Part shown: positions 51,501-64,000 of the stretch, piece by piece
How the letters are laid out: each line of letters starts with the position of its first letter
Position numbering within the stretch: the stretch's first letter is position 1
NCBI RefSeq assembly: GCF_018141105.1
Contig: NZ_CP054839.1
Location: 744,001 to 808,000 of the forward strand
Length of the DNA: 64,000 nt
DNA from: Saccharopolyspora erythraea
Lineage (GTDB): Bacteria > Actinomycetota > Actinomycetes > Mycobacteriales > Pseudonocardiaceae
Direction: 5' to 3'
The notes under the pieces: model-generated
Databases searched by the model: none
What the model was told of the DNA's origin: nothing
The model's input: the letters and a program-made list of their open reading frames with translations, nothing else
Program-made: the position numbers and the translations under genes

Positions 51501-52706
51501 TCACGAACCGTTGCGCGTCCTCTGGTCCCATTGCGCGTTGATCAGCTCGCCGCTGGTGGCGGCGAGCCGGATGATGTCGCACACCCGCCGGATGTCCTCG
51601 CTGGACACCGCGGGCCCGGTGGGCAGCGCGAGCACCCGGTCGGAAAGCTGTTCGGTGTTCTCCAGCCGCAGCGGCGGCTCGGTCCGGTACGGCTGCATCT
51701 GGTGGCACCCTGGGGAGAAGTAGGGCTGTGCGACAACCTTCTCCGCTCGCAGCACCGCCTGCAACTGGTCGCGGTCGATGCCGGTGGCCGCGGAGTCCAC
51801 CGAGATGATCACGTACTGGTAGTTGTTCTGCTCGCCCGGATCGAACGCGTGCACGGACACGCCGCGCACGTCGCGGAGCTCGTCGGAGTAGAGCGCGTGG
51901 TTGAGGCGGTTGTGCACCCTGGTCTCGGCGAACGCGTCGAGCGAGGTGAGGCCCATCGCCGCGGCGCACTCGCTCATCTTGCCGTTGGTCCCGACATCCG
52001 ACACCAGCTTGTCCGGTGCGATCCCGAAGTTGTGCATCGCGCGGACGCGGTCGGCGAGCAGCCCGTCGTCGGTGACGATGGCGCCGCCCTCGAACGAGGT
52101 GACCGCCTTCGTGGCGTGGAAGCTGAACACCTCGGCGTTGCCGAAGCCGCCGACCGGCCGTCCGCCCGCCGTGCAGCCCAGCGCGTGCGCGGCGTCGAAG
52201 AACAGCTTGACCTGGTTTTCGGCGGCGATCTTCTCCAGCGCCTCGACCGGAGCGGGCCTGCCCCACAGGTGCACGCCGATGATCGCGCCCGTCCGCGGCG
52301 TCACCAGCGATGCGAGGTGCTCGGGATCGGCCAGGCCGGTCTCGGGGTCCACGTCGCAGAAGACCGGTTCCAGCCCCAGCCAGCTCGCCGCGTGCGCGGT
52401 GGCCGCGAACGTCATCGAAGGCATGACGACCTCGCCGGACACGTCGCTCGCGCGCAGCACGAGCTGCAGCGCGACCGTCGCGTTGCAGGTGGCTACGCAG
52501 TGGCGCACGCCCGCCAGGTCGGCGACCCGGTCCTCGAACTCGCGCACCAGCGGTCCGCCGTTGGTCAGCCAGTTGTTGTTCAGCGCCCACTCCAGGCGGG
52601 CGAAGAACCGCTCCCGGTCCCCGACGGTCGGCCTGCCCACGTAGAGCGTGTTGAGGAACGCCTCGGGGCCGCCGAAGATCGCCAGGTCGGTCAGCGCGCG
52701 CTTCAT
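51501..52706 (-). CDS. eryCIV: PLP aminotransferase EryCIV (desosamine pathway)
   Basis: DegT/DnrJ/EryC1-family aminotransferase of 401 aa, equivalent to DesI: it puts the amino group on C-4 of dTDP-4-keto-6-deoxyglucose, the substrate for EryCV. PLP-binding Lys200 lies in FSFHATKAV, the cofactor Asp171 in LFFDAAHALG, with the HLWGRPAPVEAL stretch. ATG 52706 overlaps the stop of eryBVI by 4 bp. Confidence 0.97.
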   Translation of the reverse strand: MKRALTDLAIFGGPEAFLNTLYVGRPTVGDRERFFARLEWALNNNWLTNGGPLVREFEDRVADLAGVRHCVATCNATVALQLVLRASDVSGEVVMPSMTFAATAHAASWLGLEPVFCDVDPETGLADPEHLASLVTPRTGAIIGVHLWGRPAPVEALEKIAAENQVKLFFDAAHALGCTAGGRPVGGFGNAEVFSFHATKAVTSFEGGAIVTDDGLLADRVRAMHNFGIAPDKLVSDVGTNGKMSECAAAMGLTSLDAFAETRVHNRLNHALYSDELRDVRGVSVHAFDPGEQNNYQYVIISVDSAATGIDRDQLQAVLRAEKVVAQPYFSPGCHQMQPYRTEPPLRLENTEQLSDRVLALPTGPAVSSEDIRRVCDIIRLAATSGELINAQWDQRTRNGS

Positions 52707-54163
52707 CCGGCGGTCCTGGTGTACACGGCCGACGCGCACGCGATGATGCTGCGCAGCTGGATGTTGACGTAGTGGCTGTGCCCGAGCAGGTAGGTGATCT
52801 GGTCGAAGGTCATCCACCGGTGGTCGGGAGCGGCACTGGCGTCGAAGTCGCCGGGCACCTCGATCAGCATGTACCGGTTCTCGTTGCGGTAGAACCGGCC
52901 GCCCTCCTCGGAGTGCCAGGCGTCGTAGCGGACCTGCGAGCGCGGCACGTTGAGCACGTAGTCCACATAGGACGGACGGAACTCCTCGGGTGCGTCGGCG
53001 TAGTTGTCGGGCTGGCAGTGCACCGTCGGCGCCAGCTCCGCGACATCCATCCCGCCCGCCTCGGTGCGCAGCTGCACGAGCGCGTGCAAGGTGCCGCCGA
53101 TGTCCTTGACCAGCAGTGCGAGCAGCCCGTTGTTGGCGGGGGAGAGCAGCGGCTGCATCCACGAGTTGACCTCGCGGTCGCTGGTCGCCACCGTGACGCC
53201 GAAGACGTCGAAGTACTTCTTCTCCTCGTGCTCGATGCCGTCGTCGCGGCGGATCCACCCGCTGCGCTCGATGTCGGGCAGCGGACGGCTGCGCTGCACG
53301 AACTCGCGCCGGGTGCGCACGTCGGAGACCCAGCTCAGCAGGCTGTTCATGTTGTGGGCCGGGGTGCCCGCGCCGATGAACGAGTGCAGCAGCCGGGCCT
53401 CGAACGATCCCTCGGGCAGGCGTGCGAGCACGTCGTCGGCCCTGCCCCGCTCCACGGCGGTCGGGACGCAGGCCAGCACGGTGCGCAGGTCCATGTTCAC
53501 CACGTTGTCGTGGTGCAGCATCGCCCGCAGCTGCGCGACGGTCAGCCACCGGAAGTTCGGGTGCTCGGGCAGGTCGTCGAACACCTCGACGACCATGTTC
53601 CGGTTGCGCTTGCGCAGGAACCACGCGCCCTGCTCGGACTGCAGCACGTCGACGAGGATCCGGCTCGGGCGGGTGCCGTTGAAGTACTCGATGAACCGGA
53701 CCTTCGAGCCGCGGTGGACGCCGGTGTAGTTGCTGCGCGTCGCCTGCAGGGTCGGGGAGAGCTGGACGGCGTTGATGTTGCCCGGCTCGGCCTTGGCCTG
53801 CACCAGCACGTGCAGCACGCCGTCGAACTCCTTGACGACGAGGCCGAGGAAACCGATCTCGGGCTGCACGATGATGGGCTGGATCCAGTCCCGCCGCCAC
53901 CCGAAGTTCGTCCGCACGTGCAGGCCCTCGATGGAGAAGAACCGCCCGGACTCGTGGGCCAGCCTGCCGTCCTCGGGCTGGAACGACCAGCGGTCCATGG
54001 CGCTGAACGGCACGCGCGTCACCTCGAGCCGCTGCTCGGCGCCGTTGCGGGTGAGCCAGTCGTGAGTTTCCGCCGTGGCGGTGGGGACTCCGCCGTCGCC
54101 GAGCAGGAAACGCGTTGCGGTATGCGAGGATTCCGGAGTCATCCGGTCGGCCCGATCACCCAT
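52703..54163 (-). CDS. eryBVI: NDP-4-keto-6-deoxyhexose 2,3-dehydratase EryBVI
   Basis: Sugar 2,3-dehydratase of 486 aa that begins deoxygenation at C-2 on the way to dTDP-L-mycarose. The protein is an internal duplication: two similar halves (about 45-250 and 275-480) each carry an R-W-x-F/G-W-I-R-like start, a W-x-Q-P-(I/L) strand (DWIQPIIVQPEIGFLGL; SWMQPLLSPANNGLLALL) and a V-N-(M/I)-(D/Q)-L-R-(T/S) end (VVNMDLRTVLAC; YVNIQLRSIIAC). I start at ATG 54163, 5 nt after GGGAG, rather than a longer reading to 54232. Confidence 0.96.
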   Translation of the reverse strand: MGDRADRMTPESSHTATRFLLGDGGVPTATAETHDWLTRNGAEQRLEVTRVPFSAMDRWSFQPEDGRLAHESGRFFSIEGLHVRTNFGWRRDWIQPIIVQPEIGFLGLVVKEFDGVLHVLVQAKAEPGNINAVQLSPTLQATRSNYTGVHRGSKVRFIEYFNGTRPSRILVDVLQSEQGAWFLRKRNRNMVVEVFDDLPEHPNFRWLTVAQLRAMLHHDNVVNMDLRTVLACVPTAVERGRADDVLARLPEGSFEARLLHSFIGAGTPAHNMNSLLSWVSDVRTRREFVQRSRPLPDIERSGWIRRDDGIEHEEKKYFDVFGVTVATSDREVNSWMQPLLSPANNGLLALLVKDIGGTLHALVQLRTEAGGMDVAELAPTVHCQPDNYADAPEEFRPSYVDYVLNVPRSQVRYDAWHSEEGGRFYRNENRYMLIEVPGDFDASAAPDHRWMTFDQITYLLGHSHYVNIQLRSIIACASAVYTRTAG

Positions 54164-54316
54164 CGACTCTCCCTGCGGTGTCGTCGACGGCTCCGCTTGC
54201 TGCCGCCGGGTGTTGTCGATCAAGACCCGCACTCACTGTAGGGGTCCGGTCACGGCGGGGAAAGGGGCCACGGCGCGGATCACCAGTGCCAGGAACGGAA
54301 AACTCCACCGCACGGG

Positions 54317-55030
54317 TCATCGGCGCACACCGACGAACAGCCCGCGCCCGGAGGGGCCGCCCTCCAGGTACTCCACGGCGCAACCGGCCGCGGTGAACGC
54401 CTTCTCGTACTGCTGCCGCTCGAAGAGCGTGATCTCGTAGTGCTCCACGTGGTGCCGCGGCCCGTTCACGGCGTCGGCGACGACCCAGTGGATCTCCATC
54501 CGGGTCGCGCCGTCGGCGCGCACGGAGTGCGACACGCGCGAGATCGTCAGGTCGCCGTCGCGGACCACGTCGCCCGCCACGTAGCCGTCGAGGAAGTCCT
54601 CCGGGAACCACCACGGTTCCACCACCACGACGCCGCCGGGGGCGAGGTGGCGGGCGAAGGACGCCAGCGCCTGGTCCAGCTCGGCGCTGTCGCGCATGTG
54701 GCCGATGGAGCTGAACATGCAGGTGACGGCGTCGAACTCGCGATCCAGCGCGAAGTCGCGCATGTCGCCCTGCAGCACCGGGATGCCGCCGAGCTGCGGC
54801 CGGGCGACCTCGATCATCGCCGCCGACAGCTCCAGGCCGGTCACGTCGTCGAAGAGGTCGGCGAACCGGCGCAGGTGGGTGCCGGTCCCGCAGGCCACGT
54901 CGAGGAGCGAGGTAGCCGCGGGCAGGCGGTCCCTGACCAGCCGCGCGACCTGCGCGGCCTCGGCCGCGTAGTCCTTGCCCCGGCCGCGGTAGAACCGATC
55001 GTAGAGCTCGGCGAACCCGCCCTCGTACAT
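54317..55030 (-). CDS. eryCVI: Desosamine N,N-dimethyltransferase EryCVI
   Basis: Class I SAM methyltransferase of 237 aa, equivalent to DesVI, which dimethylates the 3-amino group in the last step of dTDP-D-desosamine synthesis. SAM loop LLDVACGTGTHL at 42-53, acidic VTGLELS and VTCMFSSIGHM. AGAGGGAGCAGGG lies before ATG 55030. A 153-bp gap separates it from eryBVI and could hold an extra promoter. Confidence 0.97.
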   Translation of the reverse strand: MYEGGFAELYDRFYRGRGKDYAAEAAQVARLVRDRLPAATSLLDVACGTGTHLRRFADLFDDVTGLELSAAMIEVARPQLGGIPVLQGDMRDFALDREFDAVTCMFSSIGHMRDSAELDQALASFARHLAPGGVVVVEPWWFPEDFLDGYVAGDVVRDGDLTISRVSHSVRADGATRMEIHWVVADAVNGPRHHVEHYEITLFERQQYEKAFTAAGCAVEYLEGGPSGRGLFVGVRR

Positions 55031-55081
55031 CCCTGCTCCCTCTGGCGGTGTGCTGTTGGACGGACGTGTCGGTGGGAACCG

Positions 55082-56329
55082 CTAGCCGGCGTGGCGGCGG
55101 GTGAGTTCCTCCAGCCGCGGGACGATCTCCTGCGGCACCGGGTCGGACAGCGCCTCCTCGCGCAGCTTCACCGCGTTCTCGGCGTAGGCGGGGTCCTCGA
55201 CCACCTGGGTGAGGGCGCTCGCCAGCGCGTCGGCGTCGACCTCGTCCGGCCGGAGGTATATTCCAGCGCCCAGTTCCGCGGTCTGCTGGCCGCGTAGCAT
55301 GCAATCCCATTCATGTGCAACTGATATTTGCGGAATTCCGTGGTGCAGTGCCGTCGCCCAGGTTCCGGCCCCGCCGTGGTGGATGATCGCCGCGCAGTTC
55401 TGGAGCAGAACGTTCATCGGAACGAAATCCACCAAACGAATGTTCTCCGGTACCGCGGAGGTATCCAGACCGGAACCTGTAACGACGATTTCACCATCGA
55501 ATCGCGCGAGCTTCGCGAGCGTCGACGCGAACTGATCGGCGTCGGCCGCGAGTCCGAGCCCGGAGAAACCTCCGGTAAAGCAAATCCGTCGAGTCGCGTC
55601 GTTCCTCCTGAGCCAGTCCGGAACCACCGACGCGCCGTTGTAGGGCAGGTGCCGCGTGACAACGGTTTCCAATTTGGTGTCCAGCCGGAAGCTCGGCGGC
55701 AACTGGTCGACCGACCACTGCCCGACCGCGAGGTCCTCGCCGAACTCGACGCCGAACCGCCCCGCGACCTCGGTGAGCCACGAGCCCAGCGGGTCCGGCC
55801 GGTCCTCCGGCGGCCGTTGCAGGCGCTGGGCCTGGAACCGGCCGCGGAAGTAGCCGTTGAGGTCGCTGCCCCACAGCAGCCGGGCGTGCGCGGCGCCGCA
55901 GGCCCGGGCCGCGACGGCGCCCGCGAAGGTGAACGGCTCCCAGAGCACCAGGTCAGGGCGCCAGTCCCGGGCGAAGTCGACCAGCTCGTCGACGAAGGAC
56001 TCGTTGTTGAGCACCGGGTAGACGTGCTCGGCGGTGGCCTGCTCCATGCCGAGCAGGAAGTCCCAGGAATGCAGTTCCCGCTCGCGGTGGTAGAAGTCCA
56101 GGTAGGTGGAGTAGCGGTGGACCTGAGCGGCCATTTCCGGGACGAGCTCGTAGAGCTTGTGGTCGGAACCCACGGGCACCGCGGTGAGGCCGGCGCCGAC
56201 GATCGCGTCGGTGAGCGCGGGCTGGCTGGCCACGCGCACGTCGTGACCCGCGGTGCGCAGGGCCCATGCCAGCGGGACCAGTCCCTGGAAGTGCGTCCGG
56301 TGCGCGAAGGACGTCAGCAGTACTCGCAC
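55082..56329 (-). CDS. eryBV: Mycarosyltransferase EryBV
   Basis: GT1-family glycosyltransferase of 415 aa that transfers L-mycarose from dTDP to the C-3 hydroxyl of erythronolide B. N-terminal acceptor domain begins RVLLTSFAHRTHFQGLVPLAWALRTAGHDVRVA; the C-terminal donor site is AIIHHGGAGTWATALHHGIPQISVAHEWD. GTG 56329 shares its G with the eryBIV stop (TAGTG), so translation is coupled. The segment around 55280-55470 has more AT than the rest. Confidence 0.97.
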   Translation of the reverse strand: MRVLLTSFAHRTHFQGLVPLAWALRTAGHDVRVASQPALTDAIVGAGLTAVPVGSDHKLYELVPEMAAQVHRYSTYLDFYHRERELHSWDFLLGMEQATAEHVYPVLNNESFVDELVDFARDWRPDLVLWEPFTFAGAVAARACGAAHARLLWGSDLNGYFRGRFQAQRLQRPPEDRPDPLGSWLTEVAGRFGVEFGEDLAVGQWSVDQLPPSFRLDTKLETVVTRHLPYNGASVVPDWLRRNDATRRICFTGGFSGLGLAADADQFASTLAKLARFDGEIVVTGSGLDTSAVPENIRLVDFVPMNVLLQNCAAIIHHGGAGTWATALHHGIPQISVAHEWDCMLRGQQTAELGAGIYLRPDEVDADALASALTQVVEDPAYAENAVKLREEALSDPVPQEIVPRLEELTRRHAG

Positions 56330-57297
56330 TAGTGCTCCTCGGCAGGGATCAGGGCTGCCACCGTCCGGTCGATGCCGTCGGCCAGGGACACCCGGGGGTG
56401 CCAGCCGGTCCGTGCGCGGAACTCGGTGGAGTCGATGTCGTCGCTGCGGAAGTCGTTGGCCTCGGCGTGCTCGGGCGCGGGCACGGAGACCACGTCGACG
56501 GCGGGGCCGCCGGTGTGCCGGGCGACGCTGCCGGAGACGGCCCGGAAGATGTCGCCGAGCGGTTCGGAGCGGTCGGCGCCCAGCGCCCACGTGCCGCCTG
56601 CCAGCGCGTCCTGGTGCTCCAGCGCGGCGGCGAACGCGGTGGCCACGTCCTCGACGTGCAGCAGGTCGCGGCGCACGCTGCCGTCGTGCCACATGGTGAG
56701 CGGCTCGCCTGCGATGGCACGCCGGATCATCGCGGCGACCACACCCCGCCCCATGGGACCGGACGGGCCGCTCTGGCCGTAGATGGCCGGCAGCCGCAGG
56801 ATCACGCCGCGCACCAGGCCCTCGTCGGTGGCCTTGCGCAGGATGCGCTCGGCCTCGGTCTTCTGCTGCGCGTACCTGCTGGCCGCCGACGGGTTCGCGG
56901 CCTGCGCGGTGCTCGCGTAGATCAGCACGGGGGGCGCCGACCTGCGGTGATCGTGCAGCGCGGCGACGAGGTCGTGCATCAGGCCGACGTTGACCCGCTC
57001 GGCTTCGGGGTCGGAGGTGGCGCTGCGCCAGGTGGAGCCGCCCGCTGCGTGCGCCACCAGGTGCACGATCACGTCGGCGCCCTCGATCGCGGCGGCGGCG
57101 TGGCCCGGTTCGAGCAGGTCGGCCCGCAGTTCCTCGACCTCGGCCGCGCCGGCCGGCACCGCGGGCGCTCCGCCGCGGGACACGGCGCGCAGCCGGACCG
57201 GGTGGTCGCGCAGCTCCCGCAGAACCGCGCTCCCGACGAAGCCGGAAGCGCCCAGAAGGGTGATCAATTGACGCGGGGAATCACTGATCCCATTCAC
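56329..57297 (-). CDS. eryBIV: dTDP-4-keto-6-deoxyhexose 4-ketoreductase EryBIV
   Basis: Extended SDR of 322 aa that reduces the 4-keto group in the final step of dTDP-L-mycarose synthesis. Rossmann G16-A-S-G-F-V-G22, active-site Y-A-Q-Q-K and a substrate loop at VRRDLLHVEDVATAF. Start is GTG 57297 without a clear ribosome site, so it may be leaderless. It is the first gene of the leftward operon, diverging from eryAI. Confidence 0.96.
   Translation of the reverse strand: MNGISDSPRQLITLLGASGFVGSAVLRELRDHPVRLRAVSRGGAPAVPAGAAEVEELRADLLEPGHAAAAIEGADVIVHLVAHAAGGSTWRSATSDPEAERVNVGLMHDLVAALHDHRRSAPPVLIYASTAQAANPSAASRYAQQKTEAERILRKATDEGLVRGVILRLPAIYGQSGPSGPMGRGVVAAMIRRAIAGEPLTMWHDGSVRRDLLHVEDVATAFAAALEHQDALAGGTWALGADRSEPLGDIFRAVSGSVARHTGGPAVDVVSVPAPEHAEANDFRSDDIDSTEFRARTGWHPRVSLADGIDRTVAALIPAEEH

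Positions 57298-64000
<6,703 letters not shown>

Overview
The window is high-GC actinomycete DNA with GTG/TTG starts, frequent 4-bp gene overlaps, a conservon and DUF397/DUF5753 regulators. Its right end carries the left arm of the erythromycin cluster: eryK, eryBVII, eryCV, eryCIV, eryBVI, eryCVI, eryBV, eryBIV and the first 2159 codons of eryAI (DEBS1). Gene order, and the proteins as I remember them, match Saccharopolyspora erythraea. There are many scattered substitutions in EryAI and EryK compared with my memory of the S. erythraea proteins, so I read this as a close relative or divergent strain of S. erythraea. That comparison is from memory, not an alignment.

Layout. 1-3.6 kb: end of an amidohydrolase gene, a TauE-type exporter, a LacI regulator and a DinB-fold protein. 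3.7-8.7 kb: a five-gene minus-strand module with an FtsK/SpoIIIE-type ATPase, two very small helical proteins and two unknowns, the best candidate here for an uncharacterised system. 9.5-14.5 kb: PRC-barrel protein, monoacylglycerol-lipase-like hydrolase, DUF4232 lipoprotein, GH25+LysM lysozyme, CopD-type membrane protein, with two short tandem-repeat tracts. 14.5-15.6 kb: a gene-free gap. 15.6-20.5 kb: a tight operon of DMT transporter, glycosyltransferase, alpha/beta hydrolase and second glycosyltransferase; the last two carry about 100-130-residue low-complexity segments. 20.8-26.1 kb: I36-type inhibitor, AraC regulator with a divergent NmrA-like protein, and an ActP/DUF485 acetate-uptake pair. 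26.8-32.0 kb: a complete CvnABCD conservon. 32.2-36.8 kb: GNAT, zinc-binding protein, XRE/DUF5753+DUF397 pair, DUF574 methyltransferase, AlkZ-like protein. 36.8-46.9 kb: two ArsR-type regulons with visible operators, secreted peptidoglycan hydrolases, an SSI-type protease inhibitor, a cyclophilin and SDR enzymes.

47-64 kb: an erythromycin-esterase-family gene lies directly upstream of eryK, which faces the leftward sugar operon (eryBVII to eryBIV). That operon diverges from eryAI across a 224-bp promoter region holding a near-perfect dyad. EryB proteins make and attach L-mycarose, EryC proteins make D-desosamine, EryAI starts the macrolactone, and EryK hydroxylates C-12.

The most informative new observations are: a duplicated palindromic operator at identical distance (19 nt) from the start codons of an ArsR regulator (40605) and an isocitrate-lyase/PEP-mutase gene (43383), both apparently leaderless; a perfect 10-bp-arm ArsR operator at 37183-37206; the esterase beside eryK; and the FtsK module.
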